A DNA stretch of 64,000 nucleotides. It comes from CADCWK01 sp964244115. Lineage in GTDB: Bacteria > Chloroflexota > Chloroflexia > Thermomicrobiales > UBA6265. The stretch spans positions 1-64,000 of the forward strand of contig CAXTHM010000010.1 in the NCBI GenBank assembly GCA_964244115.1, in the 5' to 3' direction. This document shows positions 22,154 to 31,068 of the stretch, piece by piece; positions within the stretch are counted from its first letter, which is position 1, and each line of letters starts with the position of its first letter. The notes beneath the pieces were generated by a model. That model was not told the origin of the DNA. It was given only the letters and a program-made list of their open reading frames with translations, and searched no databases. The translations under genes were made by a program, and so were the position numbers.

Positions 22154-23080
22154 TTGCGCGAATACGCACCGACCGCACGCCCCTATGAGCTGATGACCAT
22201 CTTCTCCCCCGAGGTTGCCGACGACTCCGTCACCGAGCAGCTCGAAGTCATCACCGGCTACATCCGGACCGCCGGTGGCGCCGTCTACCAGGTCCTGCAG
22301 GACGCCCCCTGGGGCCGCCGCCGCTTCGCCTACCCGATCCGCCACAGCGGCCGCGACGTCCGTGATGGCTTCTACAGCGTGATCCACTTCGACCTCGTGC
22401 CCAGTCAGGTCTTCGAGGTCGAGCGCGATCTCAAGCTCGACGAGCGGGTCCTCCGCTTCCTCCTGACGCTGAACGACGTCAAGGAGACACCGGCCGAGAC
22501 GACGGAGACGAGTGACGGTGAGGCCGTTGCCCCCGCCCCGGTCGTTCGATCCGAGATCGCCGCCGGCGACCTGGTCCGGAACGCCGAAGCCGCCCGCGCC
22601 GCCGCTGACGCCGCCCGTGAAGCTCAGGAGGCTGCCCGCGCCGCCGCCGAGGCCGCTCGTCCGCAACAGCAGAATACCAACCGTGACGATCGCCCGCGCC
22701 AGCCCGCCCAGCCCGCCCCCGAGGTTCCAGCCGCTGTCGCCGTCGCTCTGATCGTCGAGCCGGCCGTGAGCGCTCCGACCGAGGGTGCGGCTGCTGAGAC
22801 GGCTCCGGCCGCCGAGTTTGCTCCAGTCCTCGCCGAGACCGGATCGGTCGTCGCTGAGGCCGCTCCGGCCATCGCGGAGACTGAGTCAGCCGCCGAGACG
22901 ACCCCGGTGATCACCGAGACGGAGCCGGTCGTCGAATCGTCTCCGGATGTCGCTGAGGCTGTGACCTCCGACGCTCCGGTTGCCGAGACCGACGCCACTG
23001 CGACGGCCGAGGCCGCTGCCGTTGTTCCGACCGAGCCCGAGACGGCCCCGGCTGACGATGCCGAGCCGAGCCGCGCCTAA
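22154..23080 (+). CDS. rpsF: Ribosomal protein S6 with long Ala/Glu/Thr-rich tail
   Basis: Small-subunit protein S6 forms the first ~110 residues, with RPYELMTIFSPEVADD, RRRFAYPIRHSGRDVRDGFY and ERVLRFLLTL. A further ~198 residues are low-complexity, rich in Ala, Glu, Pro, Thr and Val (ETAPAAEFAPVLAETG repeated in variants); usual S6 is about 95-100 aa. The TTG start at 22154 was chosen because AAAGGAG lies six bases upstream and the S6 fold begins immediately. ssb follows after 17 nt, as in many genomes; rpsR and rplI are not found after it. Confidence 0.93.
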   Translation: MREYAPTARPYELMTIFSPEVADDSVTEQLEVITGYIRTAGGAVYQVLQDAPWGRRRFAYPIRHSGRDVRDGFYSVIHFDLVPSQVFEVERDLKLDERVLRFLLTLNDVKETPAETTETSDGEAVAPAPVVRSEIAAGDLVRNAEAARAAADAAREAQEAARAAAEAARPQQQNTNRDDRPRQPAQPAPEVPAAVAVALIVEPAVSAPTEGAAAETAPAAEFAPVLAETGSVVAEAAPAIAETESAAETTPVITETEPVVESSPDVAEAVTSDAPVAETDATATAEAAAVVPTEPETAPADDAEPSRA

Positions 23081-23097
23081 CAAGGACGGAGCGCAAG

Positions 23098-23580
23098 ATG
23101 AGCTACAACAAGGTCAGCATCATCGGCAACCTCGGCCGTGACCCGGAAACGCGGTACACGCCCTCGGGAGCCATGAACGTCCAGTTCTCCGTCGCCACCA
23201 GCCGGCGGTACAACGACCGCGATGGTCAGCAGCAGGAGTCCACGACCTGGTTCCGGGTAACCGCCTGGGGCCGACTCGCCGAAACGCTGGACAAGTTCAC
23301 CCAGAGTGGTGTCCTCGCCAAGGGCCGCCAGGTCTATGTCGAAGGCCGCCTCGAGCAGCGTGAGTTCACTGGCCAGGACGGCCAGTCGCGAACGTCGCTG
23401 GACGTCAACGCATCCGAGTTCCAGCTGCTCGGCAATCGTGGCGATAGCGACGGGAGCGGCTTCGGCGGTGGCGCCCGGGGCGGCGACACCGGCGGTGGCA
23501 ACGCCGGCGGCGGTAATGCCGGCGGAAAGAGCCAGCAGGGCAATGCCGACTATGGCGACATGGACGACGTCCCCTTCTAG
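23098..23580 (+). CDS. ssb: Single-stranded DNA-binding protein
   Basis: Homotetrameric SSB protecting single-stranded DNA. It is 160 aa. The OB-fold covers about 1-110, with NKVSIIGNLGRDPETRYTPS and STTWFRVTAWGRLAE. A Gly/Asn-rich linker follows, then the acidic tip DDVPF, the site that binds partner proteins. GGAG precedes the ATG. It is downstream of rpsF by 17 nt and probably cotranscribed. Confidence 0.97.
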   Translation: MSYNKVSIIGNLGRDPETRYTPSGAMNVQFSVATSRRYNDRDGQQQESTTWFRVTAWGRLAETLDKFTQSGVLAKGRQVYVEGRLEQREFTGQDGQSRTSLDVNASEFQLLGNRGDSDGSGFGGGARGGDTGGGNAGGGNAGGKSQQGNADYGDMDDVPF

Positions 23581-23654
23581 CTGACCGATCCGGCCTCGAA
23601 CACGGACCCCGACGCCCGGCTACCCGACGCCGGTGACCAGTTCGAGCCGGACCT

Positions 23655-23704
23655 GACAACGCACCGCTTGTGGCCGCCCCGTCGGACGCAGGTGGTGCGT
23701 TGTC
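23655..23704 (+). terminator. Inverted repeat, possible ssb terminator
   Basis: GACAACGCACC (23655-23665) is perfectly repeated in inverse at 23694-23704, 28 nt apart. It follows ssb by about 75 nt. There is no U-tract; it may be a terminator or a processing hairpin. Confidence 0.4.
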
Positions 23705-23781
23705 GTATGAGTGAACCGGCGACCGACTGGACGACGGGTGTTCGCCGGGACAGGACGCAGCCGCGTCGCGAGGGAGAGACC

Positions 23782-25359
23782 GTGTCAGAACGACGGCCGC
23801 AGAGGCCATCCCGATCAAACGTGCGGCAGGCCCGGCTTCCCCGCGCCCGCAATGCTCCCGACCGCCAGCACCGGATCTCCCGCGCCCAGCGGGAGGCGAA
23901 GCGACAGAGGCAGCTCTACATCGGCATCGGCGCGATCGTCGCCCTCGTCGCCGTCATCCTGATCGGGACCTTCGTCTGGACCGATGTCGTCCGCCCGCGC
24001 CAGGTGCTGGCCAGCGTCAACGGGACCGACATCTCCCGGCAGGACTACTGGCGCGCCCGCGGCGTCTCGCTCGTCGATCAGGTCGATCAGTACTCCTACC
24101 TCGCCGGCGTCGTCGGCGGGGACCAGGCGACCCAGTACCAGAACGCGGCCGCCAACGCGCAGACGGAACTCGATGGTCTCTGGGGGTCTACGGACGTCGA
24201 CGACCAGTACCTCCAGCAGATGATCGACGACCAGCTCTACGTCCAGTACGCGGACACGTTGGGGGTCACGATCACCGACGAGGACGTCGACGCGTTCATC
24301 CTCAACCGGTTCGCACCGGAGGATGCACCCCTCCTGACGCCCACCGTCGAACCGACGCTCATCCCCGAGCGGGCGTCCTGGGCGACGCAGACCGCCGTCG
24401 TCAGTGGTGGCGAGCCGACGGCGACCGTCGCTCCCGGCGGCACGCCCGAGGTGAACGTCCCGGCTGGCACACCAGTCGTGGCGGACAGCGGCTCGCCGGT
24501 CCTGATCGGCGCGACGCCGGTCGTCGTCGAGACCAGCGCGACGCCGGCCACCGGCGACCTGGCGTCCTCCCCGATCGCCGGTGTGCCGGAGGGTGCCGTC
24601 GGCACACCGGCCGTCTCCCCGACGCCAGATGCGGTTCAGGCTCGGGCGACCGCCGAGTCCAGCTATCAGCTCTACCGGGACCGGACGTTCGACATCGCCC
24701 ACGTCGATGAGGATCAGTATCGCCAGTGGGTCGCGATCCCGGCGCTGTCCCAGCAGCGGGTGTCCGACATCCTCGAAGGGCAGCTCGGCCAGTCGGCGCC
24801 CCAGGTCCACGGGTCGCACATCCTCGTCGCCACTCAGGAACTCGCTGACCAGATCGCCGCCCAGCTCGCCGGTGGGGCGAACTTCGAGGAGATCGCCCGC
24901 AGCCAGTCGATCGACAGCGCGACGGCGGCGAACGGCGGCGACCTCGGCTGGTACTCGCAGTACGATGTCGACGACGCCTTCTGGTCGGCCACGTCCGGCC
25001 TCGCCGCCGGCCAGACCAGCGCACCGTTCCAGACCTCGTTCGGCTGGGAGATCGTCCGGGTCGCGGAGACGGCACCGGATCGCGCCTTCACCGATGCCCA
25101 GTTGACCGCGGCCCAGACCGCCGTGACGGACGAGTGGCTGGCCGCCCGGTCCAGCGAGGCGGACATCTCGGGCGCGGCCGACCCGACCCCGACGCCGGCG
25201 GCTGATCAGTTCACCCCGCCCGTCAACGCTCCGACCGGCGTCGCGGCGCCCTCCGGAACACCGACCGGTGCGACACCGGAGGCGGGCGTCCCGGCATCCG
25301 GAACGCCGCCCGCGCAAGACGCAGCGGCGACGCTGATCGCGGGAACTCCGGCCGCCTGA
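23782..25359 (+). CDS. Membrane-anchored parvulin (SurA/PpiC-type) peptidylprolyl isomerase
   Basis: A 525-aa foldase probably facing the outside. A basic N-terminus precedes one transmembrane helix (GAIVALVAVILIGTFVWTDVV, trimmed, about 60-80). A SurA-N-like region follows, then a ~110-residue Pro/Thr/Val-rich linker. The rotamase domain has QVHGSHILVATQELADQIAA and GGDLGWYSQYDVDDAFW, with FGWEIVRVAE near its end. The tail (TPTPAADQFTPP onwards) is again low complexity. The GTG at 23782 is preceded by GAGGGAGAGACC; an upstream ATG at 23707 is possible. Other Chloroflexi carry similar secreted-protein folding factors. Confidence 0.82.
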   Translation: MSERRPQRPSRSNVRQARLPRARNAPDRQHRISRAQREAKRQRQLYIGIGAIVALVAVILIGTFVWTDVVRPRQVLASVNGTDISRQDYWRARGVSLVDQVDQYSYLAGVVGGDQATQYQNAAANAQTELDGLWGSTDVDDQYLQQMIDDQLYVQYADTLGVTITDEDVDAFILNRFAPEDAPLLTPTVEPTLIPERASWATQTAVVSGGEPTATVAPGGTPEVNVPAGTPVVADSGSPVLIGATPVVVETSATPATGDLASSPIAGVPEGAVGTPAVSPTPDAVQARATAESSYQLYRDRTFDIAHVDEDQYRQWVAIPALSQQRVSDILEGQLGQSAPQVHGSHILVATQELADQIAAQLAGGANFEEIARSQSIDSATAANGGDLGWYSQYDVDDAFWSATSGLAAGQTSAPFQTSFGWEIVRVAETAPDRAFTDAQLTAAQTAVTDEWLAARSSEADISGAADPTPTPAADQFTPPVNAPTGVAAPSGTPTGATPEAGVPASGTPPAQDAAATLIAGTPAA

Positions 25360-25380
25360 TCCGCACCGCGATGCGAACGC

Positions 25381-25412
25381 ATGACGCCCGGCCGGACCTG
25401 GCCGGGCGTCAT
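25381..25412 (+). terminator. Terminator of the parvulin gene
   Basis: A 13-bp perfect stem (25381-25393 with 25400-25412) closes a 6-nt loop, 21 nt after the stop. Immediately behind it TGCTATCCT (TATCCT at 25415-25420) looks like an extended -10 for the next gene. Confidence 0.65.
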
Positions 25413-25479
25413 GCTATCCTGCGGCCTGTCGCGTCACCGTCCCGCCCGCCGAACAGGCCGCTCAGACGGAAAGGGACTC

Positions 25480-26436
25480 ATGTCGGACCAGCCCCGCAAC
25501 TGGCGAACGGAGGGTGCCCAACCGAGGGAGCGTGGCGACGCCGCCATGCCGCCCGACGGCATGTCCGATGTCGATCGCTCCTCGTTGCGCACCCGGCGGG
25601 ACCCCGTCACCGGGGCCGGAGGCCGGGTCCGTCCACCCTCTACCGAGCCGTCATGGTCTGCGGAACCGACCCGGCGACGACGGGGCACCGGACGATACGC
25701 TGCCCCGACGACCGAACTCCCGCCGGCGGTCATTCCCGACGGTGCCCCAGGATGGATGGGCCAGACCAGGGACCAGTGGGAATCGGGGAGACGGCGCGAG
25801 CCGGTCAACCCTCGGCCACTGGGTGGGGCCGTCCGGAGGGCCGAGGATTACACGACTGCCTGGCCGGTTCGCACCGGAGAGCGCACCGGCGGACGCAACG
25901 AGTCGACCGGAACCTGGCCGGCCCAGCTAGCCCGACCCGGACGAGGAACGGACCAAAACCCATCCGGGTCATTCCGGAACGCGCCACGTCCGCCGGAATC
26001 CGAAGCGGACGATGTGGATGTCGACGACGGCTTCGATGCGGTTCGACCACGACTGCCCCGGGCGGACCGATCGCCCGCGAGCACCCGCCCGCGCCGCCGC
26101 AGCGGGATCGCGCTGTTCGAGGACCCGATGGCGTCGGGCTCGACGCTGCTCGTCGCCCTCTCGGCCATGGTGATGTGGGGGCTGACGCGCTACCTCATCG
26201 ATTCGGCCCCTGATCCCCTTTCCCTGCGGCTCCGGGCGGACGGCTCGCCCGGCCCGACCACGGGGTCCGGCGCGATCTGGCAGGTCCCCTTCGTTGCGAC
26301 CATGCTCGGCCTGATGTCGATCGGCACCGCCCTGCTCGTCGCCCGGCGTGATCGGTTCGCGTCCCGGTTCGTGGTCGGAATGGGCGTCCTCGTCCAGGCT
26401 CTGGTCTGGGTGGCAGCGATTACACTGCTCCGTTAG
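25480..26436 (+). CDS. Hypothetical membrane protein with disordered N-terminus
   Basis: A 318-aa protein of unknown function. The first ~210 residues are Arg/Pro/Gly-rich and predicted disordered by composition. The C-terminal ~100 residues contain three hydrophobic helices (LLVALSAMVMWGLTRYLI, VPFVATMLGLMSIGTALLVA, and FVVGMGVLVQALVWVAAITL). The ATG follows AAAGGGACTC. It precedes the phospholipid synthase gene by 87 nt in the same direction; a link to membrane or envelope biogenesis is possible but only contextual. Confidence 0.6.
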   Translation: MSDQPRNWRTEGAQPRERGDAAMPPDGMSDVDRSSLRTRRDPVTGAGGRVRPPSTEPSWSAEPTRRRRGTGRYAAPTTELPPAVIPDGAPGWMGQTRDQWESGRRREPVNPRPLGGAVRRAEDYTTAWPVRTGERTGGRNESTGTWPAQLARPGRGTDQNPSGSFRNAPRPPESEADDVDVDDGFDAVRPRLPRADRSPASTRPRRRSGIALFEDPMASGSTLLVALSAMVMWGLTRYLIDSAPDPLSLRLRADGSPGPTTGSGAIWQVPFVATMLGLMSIGTALLVARRDRFASRFVVGMGVLVQALVWVAAITLLR

Positions 26437-26523
26437 GACCGGCCAGCCCGCTCATTCTCCGGGACGGCCAGCGGACCATTGCGCTCGCCTCGCGAGTTCG
26501 TACGCAAGGGCTTGTCGTCGACC

Positions 26524-27240
26524 ATGGCCAACCTCATCACCGTCGGCCGGCTCATCGTCATGTTCGTCGTCGTCGCGATGATCTACTTCGGTGACGTCAC
26601 CGTCATCGGCATCTCGATGATCCTGATCGCCCTGGTCTTCGCCAGCGACGGGCTGGACGGCTGGGTGGCCCGCCGCCGCAAGAGCACGTCGGCCTTCGGC
26701 GCCGTCCTCGACATCGCCGGCGACCGGATCGTGGAGAACGTCCTCTGGGTCCTCTTCGCGGCCCTCGGCGCCGTCCCGCTCTGGGTCCCGTTCCTCGTCA
26801 TGACCCGAGGGTTCATCGTCGATGCGCTCCGGTCGATGTCCTATGCGGACGGGAAGACGGCCTTCGGCAGCGACAACATGATGCGCTCCCCGCTGACGCG
26901 GTGGCTGACGGCCGGGCGGTTCATGCGGGCGCTGTTCGGCTACGCCAAGGCGATCGGATTCGTCTTCCTGACCGGGTACGTCGGCTCGGAGCGGCCGGAC
27001 GCGCCCGGAACGTGGCTCGGGTCGCTCTACGGCAATGCCCCCTTCGCCTGGTTCGGCTGGGGCGCCGTCTGGCTGGCCGTGGCGCTGACGATCGTCCGGG
27101 GCGTCCCCGTCATCGTCGACGCCTGGGAGGTCATCGTCGCATCGAGTCACCCTCGGACGGCCAGACTGACCGATCCGTTGACTCCCAACGGTCGGGATTC
27201 CCGGTACGCCGCCAGCGTGGAAGCGGAAGATCTCCCGTGA
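26524..27240 (+). CDS. CDP-alcohol phosphatidyltransferase
   Basis: Integral membrane enzyme that transfers a phosphatidyl group from CDP-diacylglycerol (or analogue) to an alcohol. The family signature DG(x)2AR(x)8G(x)3D(x)3D is complete: DGLDGWVAR, GAVLDIAGD. At 238 aa with about five hydrophobic helices it fits the PgsA/PIS class; substrate (glycerol-phosphate or inositol-phosphate) cannot be told. The ATG at 26524 was preferred, though TTG codons further up are possible. Its stop overlaps the next start (GTGA), an acyltransferase, a pairing like the actinobacterial pgsA-acyltransferase arrangement. Confidence 0.85.
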   Translation: MANLITVGRLIVMFVVVAMIYFGDVTVIGISMILIALVFASDGLDGWVARRRKSTSAFGAVLDIAGDRIVENVLWVLFAALGAVPLWVPFLVMTRGFIVDALRSMSYADGKTAFGSDNMMRSPLTRWLTAGRFMRALFGYAKAIGFVFLTGYVGSERPDAPGTWLGSLYGNAPFAWFGWGAVWLAVALTIVRGVPVIVDAWEVIVASSHPRTARLTDPLTPNGRDSRYAASVEAEDLP

Positions 27241-28436
27241 CTGACTCCACCATCCCACCGGTGACCGTCGAGCCGACCGGCACCCTGCCCGGCAGTCCCG
27301 ACGTCGCGACGGATGCCAGCACTCGAGCAGCCGCGCCGGGCGCGGATGGACCCGACGCCATCGGCGAGGAACTCCGGCAGAAGGTCCAGCGCCAGGCCGA
27401 GCGTGTCCAGCAGACGGCGGCCGACGTTCAGACGGAGGCGCAGCGCCGCGTCGAGACCGTCCAGCGCCGGGCCAGCAGGCTCCGGACCCAGCTCGAGTTC
27501 CGCCGGGAGAAGCGAGACCCGATCCGCTATCGCCTGAGCATCACGCTCGCCAAGCTGCTGTCGTCCTTCGCCGCGATCCTGCCAGATCCGGTCCGGGTTC
27601 GCCTCGCGATCGTGATCGGCTGGGTCGTCTTCCGCTTCAACGGTGGCTTCCGGGACAACGTCCGGGACAACTTGCTCCACGTCCTCGGTCCGGACACGCC
27701 GGCCGAGCGCATTGAGGCGACATCGCGCAGCATCGCCCGCAACGGCATCCTCAACGTCCTCGATCTGCTCGTGATCTACCGGCGAAGCCCGGCGGAGGTC
27801 CTGGCGCTGATGGACCTCGACCCGGCGTTCGTCCGGCACCTCGATGGGCTGGAGCGCGAGCCGGGCGGGACGATCGTCGTGACGGCGCACCTCGGGTCGT
27901 TCGACATGATCGGCCAGGCGATGGCCGTGATGGGGTACCCGCTGACGATCCTGACGGGACGGACGACGTACCGCGTCCTGTTCGACGCCATCTCGTTCCT
28001 GCGCGCCAACACCGGCGGCCGGATCGTCGAGCCGTCCCCGTCCGGCGTGCGGGGCATCTACCGCTCGCTTCGCCGTGGGGAAGTCGTCGGGATCGTCTGT
28101 GACCGCGACTTCTTCTTCAACGGCATCCCGGTGACCTTCTTCGGCGCCGAGACGACGCTCCCGCCCGGCCCGGTCCGGATCGCCCGGGACACTGGTGCGA
28201 TGCTGCTGCCGACCTTCGCCCGCCGGAACGGGCCTCGCCACGAGATCCGCGTCCAGCCCCCGTTCAAGGTGCCCCGGACCGACGACCTCGAGGCCGACAT
28301 CGCCGCCGGCATGGCCTTCCTCGTCGCGGCCCTGGAGCGGGAGATCTCAGCCGAGACCGACCAGTGGTCGATCTTCCAGCGGGTCTGGCCCGACGCCCGA
28401 CACGGTGCGGGTGCGGGTGCGGCTACCGGAAGTTGA
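27237..28436 (+). CDS. Lipid A biosynthesis-type lauroyl acyltransferase (LpxL/PatA family)
   Basis: A 399-aa membrane-associated acyltransferase of the LpxL/HtrB family. The active motif HLGSFD (HX4D) occurs in VVTAHLGSFDMIGQ. Further blocks are LTGRTTYRVLF, GRIVEPSPSGVRG and VCDRDFFFNG. About 85 N-terminal residues form a predicted coiled coil (EELRQKVQRQAERVQQTA), not found in most members. The GTG start overlaps the previous stop by four bases, implying coupling. By context it may acylate a phosphatidylinositol-mannoside-type lipid (PatA-like) rather than lipid A, since no LPS genes are seen. Its 3' end overlaps yajQ by 14 nt tail to tail. Confidence 0.8.
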   Translation: MTDSTIPPVTVEPTGTLPGSPDVATDASTRAAAPGADGPDAIGEELRQKVQRQAERVQQTAADVQTEAQRRVETVQRRASRLRTQLEFRREKRDPIRYRLSITLAKLLSSFAAILPDPVRVRLAIVIGWVVFRFNGGFRDNVRDNLLHVLGPDTPAERIEATSRSIARNGILNVLDLLVIYRRSPAEVLALMDLDPAFVRHLDGLEREPGGTIVVTAHLGSFDMIGQAMAVMGYPLTILTGRTTYRVLFDAISFLRANTGGRIVEPSPSGVRGIYRSLRRGEVVGIVCDRDFFFNGIPVTFFGAETTLPPGPVRIARDTGAMLLPTFARRNGPRHEIRVQPPFKVPRTDDLEADIAAGMAFLVAALEREISAETDQWSIFQRVWPDARHGAGAGAATGS

Positions 28437-28914
28437 CGAACTGGAGGGCGACCGGCACGTCCTCACCCTTGAGCAACTGGATGACGTCCTGCAGGTCATC
28501 CTTGCTCTTGGCCTGGACCCGGAGCGTGTCCCCCTGGATTTGCGGCGTCACCTTCTTGTTCTGCTCCCGGATCTGCTTCGAGAGGGTCTTGGCGACGTCG
28601 TCGGGAATGCCCTCCTTGAGCTTGATCGTGATCCGGACACGGCCGCCGGACGCGGTCTCCTCATCCTGGTAATCGAGGATCTTCAGCGACAGCTCGCGCC
28701 GGATCAGCTTGCTCTCCAGGATGTCCCGGATCGCCGTCAGCGACATCTCGCTCTCGGTGTTGATCGAGATATCATCGTCATTGAGCTCGAGTTCCGTCTT
28801 CGTGCCCTTGAGGTCGTACCGCGTCTCGATCTCGCGGCGGGTCTGATCGACGGCGTTCTTGAGTTCCTGCCGGTCGTACTTGGAGACGACATCGAACGAG
28901 AATGTGGAAGCCAT
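28423..28914 (-). CDS. YajQ-family nucleotide-binding protein
   Basis: A 163-aa cytosolic protein of the UPF0234/YajQ family, known to bind nucleotides such as cyclic di-GMP in some species. The start MASTFSFDVVSKYDRQELKN and NAVDQTRREIETRYDLKGTK are family hallmarks. Normal length is 160-165. The ATG follows AGGAGGAGC. Convergent with the acyltransferase gene, it shares its last 14 nt with it on the opposite strand. A divergent sensor kinase gene begins 158 nt upstream. Confidence 0.93.
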   Translation of the reverse strand: MASTFSFDVVSKYDRQELKNAVDQTRREIETRYDLKGTKTELELNDDDISINTESEMSLTAIRDILESKLIRRELSLKILDYQDEETASGGRVRITIKLKEGIPDDVAKTLSKQIREQNKKVTPQIQGDTLRVQAKSKDDLQDVIQLLKGEDVPVALQFVNFR

Positions 28915-29072
28915 GCTGCTTGCTCCTCCTGTGAGACGTCCCGAAGTCGGTCTACATCCAAACCGATAGTGTACCGTCATGTCGGAGACCGGTGTCCGCA
29001 ATGGACGTTTGCGCCCCGCGACTGCGTCGTGGGGACCTGGTCCGACTCCCCGTCATCGAGGACCCGTCTGTT

Positions 29073-30353
29073 ATGTCGATTCCCGACCATACCGTAGCTA
29101 ACCAGACGGCACCGCAGCCCGAACCCGGCCGGCGTCCGTCGCCCCGCTGGGTGACTCGTCTCGTCGCTCGCATGAACGGCTCGCCGGCGCTCGACTGGAT
29201 CTACACGCTCCCGATCCTGTACAAGGTGCTGATCGCGAATGCGACCATCGTCATCATCGGGGCGATCGTCGGGACGATCGTGACCTGGCAATTCTCCCGC
29301 GATCACGGTGCCATCACCTTGCCATCGCTCATCCTCGGTTTCGTCGTGATCGGGTTCCCGGTCAGTGTGATCGTCAACTACTTCGTGCTGCGGGCCGCCT
29401 TCCGCCCCATCGAGATCCTGCAGCGAACGGCCTCGGCAGTCCGGCTCGGCGACATGACGGCCCGGACGGAATCGACGACGTTCACCGATCCCCAGATCCG
29501 GCACCTGTCCGAGACGTTCAACGCCACGCTGGACGAGGTCGCCCGCGACCGGCGTGAGATCCAGTCCCTCGCCTCCCAGGTCATTCATGCCCAGGAGGAG
29601 GAGCGCAAGCGGCTGGCTCGGGAACTCCACGACGACACCGCCCAGCTCCTGTTCGCCCAGCTCCTGACGATCACGACCGTCCGGGCATCAGCGTCCGGAG
29701 CCACCCTCCGACTCACGGAGGAGCTGGAGCGGATGACCGTCCAGTCGCTCGAGAGCGTTCGGAGACTCGCACTGGAACTCCGACCGCCCGCCCTGGACGA
29801 TCTCGGCCTGTTCGACGCCCTGGCCGAGCTCTGTCAACGGTTCAGCGACCAACTCGCGATCCCGGTCGGCTTCGAGCACCGTGGTTCCCGGAGCCGCGTC
29901 CCGACCGAAGTCGAACTGGTCGTCTACCGGGTGGCGCAGGAGGCCCTGACGAACATCGCCAAGCACGCCAATGCCCGGCACGCCTGGGTCCAGTTCGACC
30001 GGACCGAGACCGAGATCACGATCTCGATCCGGGACGACGGCAAGGGCATCGACCCGCTCGTCCCCCGGCGGCCGGACGATCAGGGTCTCGGGCTCGGCCT
30101 GTTCGGGATGGAGGAGCGGGTCGCGCTCGCGGGCGGGTCGTTCCGGATCTGGCGGCGGGGAACGCATGGGACCGAGGTCTTCGCCCTAATCCCGCTCCTC
30201 GGAGCGACGCCGGCGAGTTCACGTCTGGACGACGTCGTCTGGCCACGGAACCCGGACCGGTCGATCTTCTCGGTCCTGCCGGACCCGCGCCTGAGCAGAG
30301 CGGCAGCGACACCCGATCCCGACCGATCCGAACCGGGCGGGGCGTCATACTAG
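29073..30353 (+). CDS. NarL-type sensor histidine kinase
   Basis: Membrane sensor kinase of 426 aa. Two transmembrane segments (about 48-72 and 82-106) flank a very short loop. A HAMP region follows (RAAFRPIEILQRTASAVRLG), then the HisKA_3 dimerisation helix with the phosphate-acceptor His in KRLARELHDDTAQ, and the HATPase domain with YRVAQEALTNIAKHANA and GKGIDPL, LGLGLFGMEERV. The lack of a large periplasmic domain suggests sensing within the membrane or cytosol. Start at 29073 is probable; the upstream ATG 28992 is an alternative. The response regulator follows after 37 nt. Confidence 0.9.
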   Translation: MSIPDHTVANQTAPQPEPGRRPSPRWVTRLVARMNGSPALDWIYTLPILYKVLIANATIVIIGAIVGTIVTWQFSRDHGAITLPSLILGFVVIGFPVSVIVNYFVLRAAFRPIEILQRTASAVRLGDMTARTESTTFTDPQIRHLSETFNATLDEVARDRREIQSLASQVIHAQEEERKRLARELHDDTAQLLFAQLLTITTVRASASGATLRLTEELERMTVQSLESVRRLALELRPPALDDLGLFDALAELCQRFSDQLAIPVGFEHRGSRSRVPTEVELVVYRVAQEALTNIAKHANARHAWVQFDRTETEITISIRDDGKGIDPLVPRRPDDQGLGLGLFGMEERVALAGGSFRIWRRGTHGTEVFALIPLLGATPASSRLDDVVWPRNPDRSIFSVLPDPRLSRAAATPDPDRSEPGGASY

Positions 30354-30390
30354 GCGGGCGCTCCAGTCAGGATCGCGGAGGCCCAAGCAG

Positions 30391-31068
30391 ATGTCGACCG
30401 CAGCCACCGTCTCACCCATCATCCGGATCCTGCTCGCCGACGACCACGGGATCGTCCGGGCGGGCCTGCGCGCCCTGCTCGAGACCCAGCCGGACATGAA
30501 GGTCATCGCCGAAGCCGCCGACGGCCCGACCGCCGTGCAACTCACGCGTGAACTGATCCCGACCGTGACAGTCGCCGACCTCTCGATGCCCGGCGGCGGC
30601 ATGGACACGATCCGGCAGATCAACGAACTCGACGTCGCCACCCGCGTCCTCGTCCTGACGGTTCACGCCGAGGAGCGGTATCTGCTGCCGGTGCTCGAAG
30701 CCGGCGGTCTGGGATATGTCCGGAAGGCGTCCGCCCACACCGACCTCCTCGACGCCATCCGGACCGTCGCCCGTGGCGAGGTCTTCCTCGACCCCTCCTC
30801 GACCAAGACGCTCCTGCGCGGCTACCTCGGCCGGGTCAACGCGGGCGATGAGCTCGACCTGGGCGAACTGCTCTCCGACCGGGAGCGCGAGGTCGTCAAG
30901 CTCACCGCCGAGGGCCACACGGCGCAGCAGGCGGGGGATTTCCTCTCCCTGTCGCCCAAGACCGTCGAGACCTACCGTCACCGGGCCATGCAGAAGCTCG
31001 GCCTGACCAACCGGGCCGAACTCGTCCGCTACGCCCTCCGGGCCGGACTGCTCTCGGCTGACTCCTGA
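30391..31068 (+). CDS. LuxR/NarL-family response regulator
   Basis: 225-aa DNA-binding partner of the preceding kinase. The receiver domain (1-125) has the acidic pair ADDHG, the phospho-accepting Asp in VADLSMPGGG, and the Lys in VRKASAHTD. The C-terminal LuxR HTH (about 160-225) has LSDREREVVKLTAEGHTAQQ and SLSPKTVETYRHRAM. GGAGG precedes the ATG. Target genes are not evident; the pair may be autoregulated. Confidence 0.95.
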   Translation: MSTAATVSPIIRILLADDHGIVRAGLRALLETQPDMKVIAEAADGPTAVQLTRELIPTVTVADLSMPGGGMDTIRQINELDVATRVLVLTVHAEERYLLPVLEAGGLGYVRKASAHTDLLDAIRTVARGEVFLDPSSTKTLLRGYLGRVNAGDELDLGELLSDREREVVKLTAEGHTAQQAGDFLSLSPKTVETYRHRAMQKLGLTNRAELVRYALRAGLLSADS

